Source: Thermoplasmata archaeon
GTDB lineage: Archaea; Thermoplasmatota; Thermoplasmata; Thermoplasmatales; Thermoplasmataceae
DNA length: 64,000 nt
Assembly (NCBI GenBank): GCA_021809755.1
Contig: JAJZJZ010000003.1
Span: forward strand, 1 to 64,000
Direction of reading: 5' to 3'
In this document: one piece after another, positions 40,236 to 49,962 of the stretch
Layout: every line of letters begins with the position of its first letter
How positions within the stretch are numbered: position 1 is the stretch's first letter
Notes under the pieces: generated by a model
What the model was told of the DNA's origin: nothing
The model's input: only the letters and a program-made list of their open reading frames with translations
Database searches by the model: none
Made by a program: the position numbers and the translations under genes

Positions 40236-40553
40236 ATGAATTGGTATAAAGTTGGAAAAACAAGCAGCTTGAAAGAGGGAGATATTGCAAAGGTTAAAGT
40301 GGGCAGCATGGAGATCATAATAATGAATGTTAAGGGAAATTATTACGCGACTTCCCATCTGTGCACGCACGAGGATTATGATCTGGCTGAAGGTTTTATT
40401 GATGAGGGAACTTTAATCTGTCCTAACCATTTTGCAACCTTCAATCCTAAAAGTGGAGAAGTAATAAGTCCTCCAGAAGGATCTGGGGATATAGAGCCCT
40501 TGAAGTCTTATAAAACGAAGGTTGAAAACGGAGATATTTTGGTAGAAGCATAA
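40236..40553 (+). CDS. Rieske-type [2Fe-2S] ferredoxin
   Basis: SHLCTHEDYDLAEG…LICPNHFATFNPKSG (CxH…CxxH); start refined to MNWYKVGK. Confidence 0.9.
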   Translation: MNWYKVGKTSSLKEGDIAKVKVGSMEIIIMNVKGNYYATSHLCTHEDYDLAEGFIDEGTLICPNHFATFNPKSGEVISPPEGSGDIEPLKSYKTKVENGDILVEA

Positions 40554-42272
40554 ATGAAAATATTAGTGCTTGCAAAACAGGTGCCTGATGTAAATAAGAT
40601 CTCATTCGATGCATCGACTGGTAGGATCATACGGGATGGTGTTCCCCTTTCCATAAATTCGTTCGACAAGAAAGCAGTGGAGGAATCAATCCGAATAAGA
40701 GAAAAGATAGGGGCAGAGGTCGTCGTTGCAACAATGGGACCTCCTCAGGCGTCTGATATCCTAAATGAATCCATGAAGATGGGCGTTGATAGAGGCATTC
40801 TTATTACAGATAGACAATTTGGAGGTGCTGATACCTGGGCTACATCAAAGATTCTTTCAAGATTGATTGAGATCGAGAAACCTGATATTGTGTTGTGTGG
40901 AAAATACTCTCTGGATGGTGAGACCTCTCAGGTCCCACCACAAATATCACGGTTTTCAAAGTATTCACTGGCGACCTCCGTTTCGTCCATCGAATTCCCA
41001 GAATCAGGAAAATTGATTCTTGAAAGGGAGACTGAAGTGGGAATAGAAAAAATAGAAGTTTCAACGCCAATAGTTATTTCTGTTTCTGAAAAGATAAACA
41101 AGGCCAGAAAGATACCTGATGGAACCCCAGATATGCGGGAAAAAATCACCACTATGGATGCCAAAGGGCTGGGAATAAACATAAATGGTCAATCTGATTC
41201 ATTAACAATTGTATCAGGAACAGAAAGTGTTCAGAGTTCCAGACACGTTAAATTTATTAATATTGATGAGGCAATAAAAATAATTCAGGAATCTGCGAAA
41301 ATAGCATCAGAAGAACAGACATCTTTTGAAAAGTTAACTTTGGGGGAACAAAAAATAGGAAAAAACGTTCTGGGTATCGCTTTAGATTCACCCGAGGTAT
41401 CAATTGAAATAGCCTCAGAGCTTAGCCGTATAGCCAAAAGAGAGGGCTTTAATGTGTCAATTGCCGGAAATATAAATCCAGATTACTTGAAGGGTATATC
41501 ATGCCATAATTATTATTACATCAAAAGCAAGAGAAACGATGAAATCAGTGAGGAAGTCATATCACTTATTGAGAGGATTAAGCCCGAGTTTGTTATTTTT
41601 CCTTCCACAGTAAACGGCAGGGAAGTCTCTGCAACAATCAGCGCTGCTATGAATCTTGGGTTAACGGCCGACTGCATAAAAATATCCTATGAAGGTGGAA
41701 AGCTAATACAATATAAACCTGCTTTTGGTGGAGGTATAGTTGCGAGGATAATCTCAAAAACCAAACCTGAAATGGCAACAGTCAGACCTGGGATTCTTTT
41801 GAGAGGCATTAGTGACAACTCTTTCAAAACAGTTGAAATAGAGCCTTCAGTTAAATCATACGTTAAAGAATTAAGTTTTACACCTGTTTCAGATGAATTC
41901 AAGCCACTTTCGGGTAGCAGACTTGTTATGGGAATAGGCATGGGGGCAAGATCCAGAGAATTGATTGGGAAAGTGGTTAATATATGCAAACTCCTTAATG
42001 CAGGAGTTGCTGCAACAAGACCTGTCGTTGACATGAAGCTTATACCTAGGCAACAACAGGTGGGTTTGACCGGTATCGCCATTTCACCAGATCTATATGT
42101 AGCAGTAGGGATTTCGGGTCATGACAATCATCTTGTGGGATTAAGGTATGCTAAGAAAATCCTCGCTGTGAACAAAGACCCAAATGCTCCAGTATTTGGA
42201 TCTGCAGATTATGGAGTAATTGCAGATTCCACTGAGTTTGTAACAGCTCTGGAAAATCTCATATTCCATTAA
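40554..42272 (+). CDS. Fused electron transfer flavoprotein (EtfB-EtfA single polypeptide)
   Basis: N-terminal EtfB (MKILVLAKQVPDVNKISFD…TMGPPQASDIL) and C-terminal EtfA FAD domain (GIGMGARSRELIG…GLTGIAISPDLYVAVGISGHDNHLVG…). Confidence 0.93.
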   Translation: MKILVLAKQVPDVNKISFDASTGRIIRDGVPLSINSFDKKAVEESIRIREKIGAEVVVATMGPPQASDILNESMKMGVDRGILITDRQFGGADTWATSKILSRLIEIEKPDIVLCGKYSLDGETSQVPPQISRFSKYSLATSVSSIEFPESGKLILERETEVGIEKIEVSTPIVISVSEKINKARKIPDGTPDMREKITTMDAKGLGININGQSDSLTIVSGTESVQSSRHVKFINIDEAIKIIQESAKIASEEQTSFEKLTLGEQKIGKNVLGIALDSPEVSIEIASELSRIAKREGFNVSIAGNINPDYLKGISCHNYYYIKSKRNDEISEEVISLIERIKPEFVIFPSTVNGREVSATISAAMNLGLTADCIKISYEGGKLIQYKPAFGGGIVARIISKTKPEMATVRPGILLRGISDNSFKTVEIEPSVKSYVKELSFTPVSDEFKPLSGSRLVMGIGMGARSRELIGKVVNICKLLNAGVAATRPVVDMKLIPRQQQVGLTGIAISPDLYVAVGISGHDNHLVGLRYAKKILAVNKDPNAPVFGSADYGVIADSTEFVTALENLIFH

Positions 42273-42284
42273 TAAAAATCCCCT

Positions 42285-42920
42285 TCATTCCCAATAATAT
42301 GGTGGATAAGGTGGATCCCTGTAGTAGTAATTATTAGAACCTTTGTCTTTTTCCCTTAGTTGAACATAGATTCCAGATATAAAGGCAAGTATCGCCAGTA
42401 GCTGGGCAATTACGGAAGATAAACCAAGATTGTATAATGCAAACCAGATGGCGATTGCCCCAAGTATTGCTGCAATATAGATAATGAGCCTTTTGTTAAA
42501 GAAATAAGCGATGCCAAATATTGCAATCGCCAATAGACCTGCCAGAATTAGGTTTATTCCCAAAATAATGTAAAGAGCTATGAAACCTGCGAATGCCAGA
42601 GAAGCAGAGATCAAAATCCTGACAAAGAACAGCATGAGAATTGCTCCCATTACCGCTCCAATAGCTAGGATAAGATAAACCGGGGAGTTGGTAATACTGA
42701 AAAGGGAGGCTACATAGAGCGCAATGATGAAACCGATATAAGCTCCTAGTGCTCCAAATATGAGCATCCAGCTCTCGCTACCCCTATAGACAAGGGCAAT
42801 GCCAATTAGAAGCAGTATGATGAGCACCGTGCTCCTTGAGTAACCAAGAAAGCTGTGCTGAAAATCGAGAAGCTTCAATAATGCTCCGAGAATTCCAGAA
42901 CCAGAAGCGGATGTACTCAT
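42285..42920 (-). CDS. Polytopic membrane protein (DUF4203-like)
   Basis: About 7 hydrophobic segments, YRGSESWMLIFGALGAYIGF. Confidence 0.6.
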   Translation of the reverse strand: MSTSASGSGILGALLKLLDFQHSFLGYSRSTVLIILLLIGIALVYRGSESWMLIFGALGAYIGFIIALYVASLFSITNSPVYLILAIGAVMGAILMLFFVRILISASLAFAGFIALYIILGINLILAGLLAIAIFGIAYFFNKRLIIYIAAILGAIAIWFALYNLGLSSVIAQLLAILAFISGIYVQLREKDKGSNNYYYRDPPYPPYYWE

Positions 42921-42962
42921 CCTAAGTTTATTTGAGATATATTATTAAATTGTTTGGAAGAA

Positions 42963-43376
42963 TTAATCCGTCCTCAATTTCAATGTAACTGCTTTGGCTA
43001 GTATTATTTCATCAGACAAAAGAAGCTCTGTCTCCTCTTTTTTCCCTGTTATTTCTATTGCCTGACCGTCCCTAATTAACCAAGTGCCGTTTTTGCTTGG
43101 TTTAAAATCTTCTATGTATAGGCGACCATCTCTTGGTGTGATTCTTATGTGTTCCCGCGATATGGAAGCCGCCTTAAGCTTTTCAGTCATTATTGGTTCA
43201 AGCTGCTCCCTTCCAATAATGATTGGGGAACTACCTATCTTTGCTATTGTTGTATCTCCTTTCACTATGCGAATTTCCCCTCTTTCTGATTGATTTTTTT
43301 CCATTAAGTTGTGCACCTTTAGATTAGGAATAATGATTCTTTTCTTAAGTTTTTGCCAAACGTTCCTCTGCTGCAA
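42963..43376 (-). CDS. FHA-domain protein
   Basis: PIIIGREQLEPI…ASISREHIRITPRDGRLYIEDFKPSKNGTWL. Confidence 0.87.
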   Translation of the reverse strand: MQQRNVWQKLKKRIIIPNLKVHNLMEKNQSERGEIRIVKGDTTIAKIGSSPIIIGREQLEPIMTEKLKAASISREHIRITPRDGRLYIEDFKPSKNGTWLIRDGQAIEITGKKEETELLLSDEIILAKAVTLKLRTD

Positions 43377-43428
43377 TAAAGTGAATGCGGTTTAATTATT
43401 ATCTTTCTCCAATTAAACTTATTAATAA

Positions 43429-44055
43429 TTATGAGAGCAAAATAACTCTACAAGGTGCAGCATCGGCAGATATATTCAACGGAAGTGCCACCATCATATA
43501 TTCCCCCGGTTCAACTTTTCTGAGGTCAAGAGCTTCTATTACTGTTATTCCTTGGCCAAGAAGTGTCCAGTGTGCATCTGGCTCCATGAAATTATATTCA
43601 TCAATGGACAGATAATCAATTCCGATTAGTTTTATGTCGCTATCCAAAATAACCTTTGCAGCCTCCTTTGATATAAAAGAAAAGTTTTCCCGAAAAGCTC
43701 CGGTATAGTTTTCTGTTGTCGTTTTAAACAAGACTCTTTCATAACCCTCGTGGGGAACATCTTCAGGCTCCACATTTTTTCCTTGGATTTGGACAACCTT
43801 AACTGGCCCAACAAGATTTGACATGGGAATCTCATCGAGTTTGAATCCATTTTCAATCATGTGGTATGGAGCATCTATATGAGTACCGGTGTGACTTCCC
43901 ATGGTGATTTTACTTATTTTGATGTATGGTTTAATATGATTCATAACCGGTTCAATCCTTAGAGGCGGATCTCCCGGGTAAATTGGAGTCAAATCATTCA
44001 GCTTCCAGGTAATATCCTGTATCTTTGAAAACTTCCATTTCGATCGATCAGTCAA
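43429..44055 (-). CDS. Putative cyclase / kynurenine formamidase-like
   Basis: KITMGSHTGTHIDAPYHM motif (HxGTHxDxPxH). Confidence 0.92.
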   Translation of the reverse strand: MTDRSKWKFSKIQDITWKLNDLTPIYPGDPPLRIEPVMNHIKPYIKISKITMGSHTGTHIDAPYHMIENGFKLDEIPMSNLVGPVKVVQIQGKNVEPEDVPHEGYERVLFKTTTENYTGAFRENFSFISKEAAKVILDSDIKLIGIDYLSIDEYNFMEPDAHWTLLGQGITVIEALDLRKVEPGEYMMVALPLNISADAAPCRVILLS

Positions 44056-44056
44056 G

Positions 44057-44524
44057 TTAATCTACCTTCCTGTATCGAACCAGTTTATGCCCGCAAATTC
44101 TGCATTCCTTGAGGTTTTCCTCATAAACCTTTCTGCAACCCTTGCATCTAAAAGACCATTTAATTTCATTTTTTATTGGATCGATCCCACAAGGTTCAAA
44201 GGGAATGCCCATTTTTTTTGCAACGTTTTGGATTGAGTAGTCATTGGTTATTATTTTACCATTACTTTCAAGTGCAACTGCCAACACCTCAATGTCAGTT
44301 TCGCTGAGGTATTTGAGATCACCTGTGGTTTCAGCCTCTTCTCTTATTCTCATGACGCTGTTTTTTTGTGGATTAACCACCCTCAACATTTCCTCCTGAT
44401 CCTTTATGATCCTTGCGGGTTTTCCCCTTGCTATTTCCCATAACACCATTGATGGAACAATAATATTCTCTCCCAGAAGATTCACCGAGCCTGTAAGTAT
44501 TGCGGAGGTGTCAGGTACTATCAT
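44057..44524 (-). CDS. Nob1-type PIN-domain endoribonuclease with zinc ribbon
   Basis: MIVPDTSAILTG PIN start, ETDIEVLAVALE, TNDYSIQN, CKGC…CRIC ribbon; start refined to 44524, removing overlap with citrate synthase. Confidence 0.9.
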   Translation of the reverse strand: MIVPDTSAILTGSVNLLGENIIVPSMVLWEIARGKPARIIKDQEEMLRVVNPQKNSVMRIREEAETTGDLKYLSETDIEVLAVALESNGKIITNDYSIQNVAKKMGIPFEPCGIDPIKNEIKWSFRCKGCRKVYEENLKECRICGHKLVRYRKVD

Positions 44525-44567
44525 TTCTTTCCCATTTAATCCTTTTTGTCTATTCTCGTTTTCCAGT

Positions 44568-45725
44568 TTATTGCCTCTCCTGAATTGATATGTAAGATTT
44601 TGGTCCCTTTTCCCCAACATAGAGAGCTTTTGGTCTGAAAAGCTTGTTACTTTGAAGATATTCAAGTGATCTTGCAGTCCAGCCTGATATTCTTCCAAGA
44701 GCGAATATGGGCGTGAATATCTCAGGTGAAAGCCCCATAGAATAGTATATCATTCCCGAATAGAAGTCCACATTGGGAAAGATTCCCTTTTCTCCGAGCT
44801 TGTTTATCATGATTTCCTCTACCTTGTTTGCTGTTTCAAAAATGTTCTTCTTCTCTGATTTTTCTGATATATACGCTGCATATTTTTTTAGTATTTTTGC
44901 CCTTGGATCATATACCTTGTATACCCTGTGCCCAAATCCCATTATTTTCTCTTTTCTGGCAACCATGGCCTCAAGATATGGCCCTGCTCTATCGGGCGAA
45001 CCTATATCCATAATCATTTTCAATGCCCTTTCATTGGCTCCGCCATGAAGTGGTCCCTTAAGAGTGGAAATGGCTGAAGTTGTTGCAGAATAAATATCTG
45101 CAAGTGTGGAGATCGTAACCAAAGAAGAAAATGTGGAGGCGTTCATTCCATGATCGGCATGAAGCATTAAGGCAGTGTCCATTATCTTTGTCTCTACGGA
45201 ATCAGGATTTCTTCCAAGTGCATAGTAAAGAAAATTGCCTGCGTATGATAGTTCACTCTTTGTTTTAATGATGTCCTTCCCTTGAATGGTTCTATGAATT
45301 GCCCCTACAATTGCTGGCATTTTAGCTGTTATTGATATTGCGATCCTCCTCTGATTTTCAATGGAACTATCAGATTCTTGAGGATCATATGAGGCCAAAT
45401 TAGAAATTACTGTTCTGAGAGTCACCATAGGGTGGGTTTTCCTTCCGAATTTTTCAATAATTTCATATGTGCTTTCCGGAATCTCTGAATTGGCTTTCAT
45501 CTTTTCCAAATAATCGTTCATTTCCTTTCTGTTTGGAAGTTTTCCATAATTGAGAAGATATGATACCTCCTCATAATTTGAATTATCGCAAAGCGTTGTA
45601 ATATCATAGCCCCTATAAACCAGCCTGCCTTCCTGACCATCAACAAATCCAATTTCTGTTTCAGCAGCTATAACTCCTTCCAATCCTTTTGCATATGTAT
45701 TGTTTTGTCCGCTAGAACCTTCCAT
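44568..45725 (-). CDS. Citrate synthase
   Basis: GLEGVIAAETEIGFVDGQEGRLVYRGYDI, LMLHADHGMNASTF, GPLHGGANERAL, MGFGHRVYKVYDPRAKIL. Confidence 0.96.
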   Translation of the reverse strand: MEGSSGQNNTYAKGLEGVIAAETEIGFVDGQEGRLVYRGYDITTLCDNSNYEEVSYLLNYGKLPNRKEMNDYLEKMKANSEIPESTYEIIEKFGRKTHPMVTLRTVISNLASYDPQESDSSIENQRRIAISITAKMPAIVGAIHRTIQGKDIIKTKSELSYAGNFLYYALGRNPDSVETKIMDTALMLHADHGMNASTFSSLVTISTLADIYSATTSAISTLKGPLHGGANERALKMIMDIGSPDRAGPYLEAMVARKEKIMGFGHRVYKVYDPRAKILKKYAAYISEKSEKKNIFETANKVEEIMINKLGEKGIFPNVDFYSGMIYYSMGLSPEIFTPIFALGRISGWTARSLEYLQSNKLFRPKALYVGEKGPKSYISIQERQ

Positions 45726-45794
45726 AAATAATCTCCCTTATCTCTAATTAAAAGATGATAATTAAACCTTGACCGAAATTATAAGGATGTTGCA

Positions 45795-47396
45795 TTAATT
45801 TTTCAGTAACTTCCATATGAGTTCTAATATGGGGGTACCTGACATACTTCTTGGAATAGATTCAACAATACGGATTTCACTTTCCCTTATGAATCTGGGG
45901 AACCAGAATTCTAGAATATCAGAAATACCGGATTTGGCGATTTTGGAAGTTCCATTTTCAATAAGGAGTATGTTGGACCTTTCGATTCCTTTCTCGTTTG
46001 TAATTAGAACTGCCCCTTTTAATTTGACCTCCAATATTAACTGAGATTCTACCTCCGTGGATAGATCATTTGTGTATATTTCTGAGCCATCTGATTCGAA
46101 TATTTCTTCCTCAAATTCTATGCGATCCGAATTGAGCTTTCCATGAATCATAAGCCTATTCTGATCCTGAGGAACTTCTTCATTTACTTCCATAGTTTGT
46201 AAAAATCCACACACCTGCTTTCCTGATATGGCAATCTGGTTAGCTTCACTATTTGCTCCGATTGGCTCGCCTGTTAGTCCATAAAACAGCGCTCCATCTG
46301 AGAGTGGTTGTGAACTTATATCAACCGATTCCAAGGCTGATATGGGCGTGCTTATCCTTTCATTAAACTTTATTCTGGTAACCCTTGTTTTGAGTCTAGA
46401 GAAAATCTCAGAAATCATAGCATTGTTCCTGTGCGATTGTATAACAACCAAATGTTCCGGTTTATACTTTCTAGAATATTTCATAAGGTTGACAATGTTC
46501 TCCTTAACATAGTTCTCCAATATTATGACCTCGGGTTGAAACCATTTTACGAGCTTTGCAATTCCATTATGACTCTCTAACGAATCAAAAATTATGCAAT
46601 TACCGTTCAATAAAGGATATAAAATGCTTGTCACTATTGCTGGCGTGGAATATGTTTCACATTCAATAAGAAATTTCTTCTTTCCGTTACTATTTTTGAA
46701 AAGATTCTCTTCGTTTTTTATGGCGTTCATGATGTTAAAATATGTAAATCTGGCAATGCCACTCTTTTTGTCCTTGAAGTTTACAACTCTCTCAATAAAT
46801 ATATCTGTTATTGGATCTATGGTTTCCTGCCCAGTTATTTCAGCATAACAAAGGCTCTCGAAAATATTTGAATCCCCTCTGGCTCTCTGATTCATTATCT
46901 CAGGTGATCTTATTCCAAATTCCTTTCTGTTTCTCGGTGTTAAAAATTCGATGCTTGAAACGCCTATCTTGAAAATTTCTGAAGATATATTTTTTCCATA
47001 ATGATTTAGAAAGCCTTCAGGAGCAATGACGCCAGATGGACTTACTCTGGAAAGAACTTCTAGAAAGCTTTTCTCCGAAAGGTACGGTTCCAGTGGTATT
47101 GCCACTGTTCCGATCCTTGACATTGAAAGGAGTGCTATGGTATAGGGGAGTCCTGGTGGCAGTGTTATTAAAACCTTATCACCCTTCTTAATCGAGAAGA
47201 GTTTTTTGATTCCAGACGAAAATGATTCAACAAAGCTGAGAAGTTTTGAATAGCTATAGACCTGACCACCAAAGATAACGGCGGCATCGCTAGGCTTTCT
47301 TAAACTCGTCGCCCTGAATCCATTAAAATAGTCTTCTTCTGCATCTTCTGTTAATCTATTTTCATTTGGTTCAGACTGAACTGTTTTTTCTACCAA
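45795..47396 (-). CDS. Degenerate acyl-CoA synthetase-like (AMP-binding fold) protein
   Basis: VYSYSKLLSFVESFSSGIKKLFSIKKGDKVLITLPPGLPYTIALLSMSRIGTVAIPLEP is ANL-like; P-loop TSGTTGxPKG absent; C-terminal IPRSMSGT replaces IPRTxSGK. Confidence 0.75.
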   Translation of the reverse strand: MVEKTVQSEPNENRLTEDAEEDYFNGFRATSLRKPSDAAVIFGGQVYSYSKLLSFVESFSSGIKKLFSIKKGDKVLITLPPGLPYTIALLSMSRIGTVAIPLEPYLSEKSFLEVLSRVSPSGVIAPEGFLNHYGKNISSEIFKIGVSSIEFLTPRNRKEFGIRSPEIMNQRARGDSNIFESLCYAEITGQETIDPITDIFIERVVNFKDKKSGIARFTYFNIMNAIKNEENLFKNSNGKKKFLIECETYSTPAIVTSILYPLLNGNCIIFDSLESHNGIAKLVKWFQPEVIILENYVKENIVNLMKYSRKYKPEHLVVIQSHRNNAMISEIFSRLKTRVTRIKFNERISTPISALESVDISSQPLSDGALFYGLTGEPIGANSEANQIAISGKQVCGFLQTMEVNEEVPQDQNRLMIHGKLNSDRIEFEEEIFESDGSEIYTNDLSTEVESQLILEVKLKGAVLITNEKGIERSNILLIENGTSKIAKSGISDILEFWFPRFIRESEIRIVESIPRSMSGTPILELIWKLLKN

Positions 47397-47428
47397 TAAT
47401 GTTCAAATATCAAACTGCTTAAAACACT

Positions 47429-48847
47429 TTACATTTCTTTAATTTTAGATTTTACCTTCTCCATCTCCATAAAGACCTCAGGCAATTCTTTTACCATATC
47501 ATCTATGCCAAACCATACTTTTTGTCGGTTCATGCATCTTTCCGCTGCCCTTTTGTTGATAAAGGATGCCATTGACGAAGCTCTAAAGATTGAGACTTTC
47601 CTGCTTATCAACCCGGAAAGTAATCCGGCCAGCAGGTCCCCGGTTCCTCCCATTGTCATTCTTGCATTTCCCCCGTTTCCGAATATGGTGGTTGTCCCAT
47701 CTGTAATTATATCCGTTTGCCCCTTGAGAAATATTGTTATTCCTAGCTTTCTTGCCGCTGTTTTTGCATTTTCCAGTGTTGGATCTGTTCCGGTTAGTTT
47801 TTTAAATTCACCTTTGTGAGGTGTTATAACAATCTCTTTACCCATTAATCCTTTACCTTGTTTCCCTATTATGTTGATAGCTGAGGCATCCAGCACAATC
47901 GGGACATTTACTGCCTCTAGGATTTTTTCCATAGTGGAAATTTCGTAATCACTCTCTCCCATACCGGGTCCCATCAGGATGCAGTCATATTTCAGTAGTT
48001 CTTCCATAAAATTTTCGTTTTCCTCGCAATTTTCAAGCATTGTAGTGTGAACTTGCGAACCAATTACTGAATAATTTCTACTGTTTGAAAATATCTTTAC
48101 GAGATCTGGAGAACAGGAATGCGCTCCCATTGCTGCTATCAATGCAGAACCATGAAATTTCCAACCTGCAACTATGGCCAGCTTTCCGTTCATACCTTTA
48201 TGGGAATCCTTCTCAGCAAATGGAAAAAATAGAATGTCGCCGGGTCCAGATTCATATACTAATTTTTCATCAATGCCAATATTCTTTGTTATAATATCGC
48301 CACTATTTTGAGAATCCATTGCGTTTTTTACAAATGTGAAAGTCACCGTTTTTGTCGGTTTAACTGCAATTGATGACCCGATTCCAGATGGCACATCAAC
48401 AGATAGTATGGGCTTTTTCGAATTGTTAATTTTTATTATTGCAGATGCCAGTGGTTCTTTGATTTCTCCATGAAAACCTGTCCCAAAAATTGCGTCAACG
48501 ATGAGATCAGCCTTTGAAAGAACTGAATCCAGATCTTGAATACCATATATCTTCAATTTCCATTGAGAAATCAAATTTTTGATGAATGACGATTTAATAT
48601 GATCTAAAGCACCGGTAAATACAAGTGTGACATTATTCTCCAATTGCAATATTCTGGCTGCGGCTATCCCGTCTCCTCCATTATTACCGTTGCCACATAC
48701 AATAGTTATATTCAGCTTATTTCCATATAATTCTGTTATTGTTTCTGCAATGGCCGCACCTGCATTTTCCATTAGAGCGTTGATGTTTCCCTCTCTGTAA
48801 AAATAATTAATGTCCAGTCTGGTTGAATCTATCATCTCTGTAAACAT
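47429..48847 (-). CDS. nnr: Bifunctional NAD(P)H-hydrate epimerase / ADP-dependent dehydratase
   Basis: VCGNGNNGGDGIAAARIL (YjeF_N), DAIFGTGFHGE; ITPHKGEFKKLTG, GGTGDLLAGLL (YjeF_C). Confidence 0.95.
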   Translation of the reverse strand: MFTEMIDSTRLDINYFYREGNINALMENAGAAIAETITELYGNKLNITIVCGNGNNGGDGIAAARILQLENNVTLVFTGALDHIKSSFIKNLISQWKLKIYGIQDLDSVLSKADLIVDAIFGTGFHGEIKEPLASAIIKINNSKKPILSVDVPSGIGSSIAVKPTKTVTFTFVKNAMDSQNSGDIITKNIGIDEKLVYESGPGDILFFPFAEKDSHKGMNGKLAIVAGWKFHGSALIAAMGAHSCSPDLVKIFSNSRNYSVIGSQVHTTMLENCEENENFMEELLKYDCILMGPGMGESDYEISTMEKILEAVNVPIVLDASAINIIGKQGKGLMGKEIVITPHKGEFKKLTGTDPTLENAKTAARKLGITIFLKGQTDIITDGTTTIFGNGGNARMTMGGTGDLLAGLLSGLISRKVSIFRASSMASFINKRAAERCMNRQKVWFGIDDMVKELPEVFMEMEKVKSKIKEM

Positions 48848-49054
48848 AGATATGATATAACTTCTGGAAATAAGAATGATGCCTTTATTAGGCCTATGCT
48901 TTTGTTATTTGAGATAGATTAGTTAACCGGTGTTCATTATTCAGAATTTTAATTTTATGCAAAAAATCCCCTCATTTTTTATAGACTGAAACCTTCGGCT
49001 AACTCTATGAGACCTCTAAATAACGTTTAAATATAGTGTAAGGATTTCCTTACA

Positions 49055-49807
49055 ATGTATAAACTGCTTATAACACTCATTTTATCTGCAATAATGGGCT
49101 TTTCAATCTTTTTTACATTTCCAATCATAATGGCAAAAAACCTTGCTGAAAAGAAGGTTAGAGTCTTAAGCTCCATTGCCATTGGAATCCTCATATTTCT
49201 CATTGCAGATGTATTTTCGGATGCTTCAACTATCCTATATGGTAATTCTTCTAATGGAGGTTACATATCATCTCCATTTTATGATTTAGTGTTTTTTGTA
49301 TCTCTTGCAGTTGGATTTTTTGTCATATTTATTGCTGAGGGTAATGGAAAGAGACAATCGTCCAAATTAAGATTATCATTTTTTATTGCTTTGGGGATAG
49401 GTTTTCAGAACTTAACTGAAGGAATGGTTTTTGGCGCTGACAATATTTCCATTGGTCTTGTAGGCATAACGCTGGTTATTCTGGTCGGTTTCATTCTTCA
49501 GAATATTACGGAGGGTTTTCCCATTGCATCTCCATTCCTTGGAGAAAAGAAAAAAAACGGCAAAGCAATCCTTGGTTTGCTTTTCATTGGTGGATTTCCC
49601 ACTATTCTTGGTGGAGGGATAGGTTACTTTTATAATTCAAATGCGTTTGATCTTGTGTTTGATGGTTTAGCCATTGGAGCAATGTTTTATGTTATCATTC
49701 CAATTCTTAAACACCTGCTCAAAGATCAGGACTCTTCAATGACCAGAATCATTTATCTTGGTTCGTTCACTGGCTTTCTCATAGGGTTCCTTGTGAATTT
49801 GATATGA
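49055..49807 (+). CDS. ZIP-family metal transporter-like protein
   Basis: GIGFQNLTEGMVFGAD and GFILQNITEGFPIASPF metal-site helices. Confidence 0.8.
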   Translation: MYKLLITLILSAIMGFSIFFTFPIIMAKNLAEKKVRVLSSIAIGILIFLIADVFSDASTILYGNSSNGGYISSPFYDLVFFVSLAVGFFVIFIAEGNGKRQSSKLRLSFFIALGIGFQNLTEGMVFGADNISIGLVGITLVILVGFILQNITEGFPIASPFLGEKKKNGKAILGLLFIGGFPTILGGGIGYFYNSNAFDLVFDGLAIGAMFYVIIPILKHLLKDQDSSMTRIIYLGSFTGFLIGFLVNLI

Positions 49808-49962
49808 TCAAAATAATGGCCTCAAGATGCACTGCTTACTTTTATAGTAAAGGATTGCCCCTTAGACTATGGTAACATTCTGTCCATAATTTTTATAATT
49901 TCATATGTTTTTTTGTCGTTGACATTAGATAAGTGCATATATTGGAATGATCATACCAGTTT

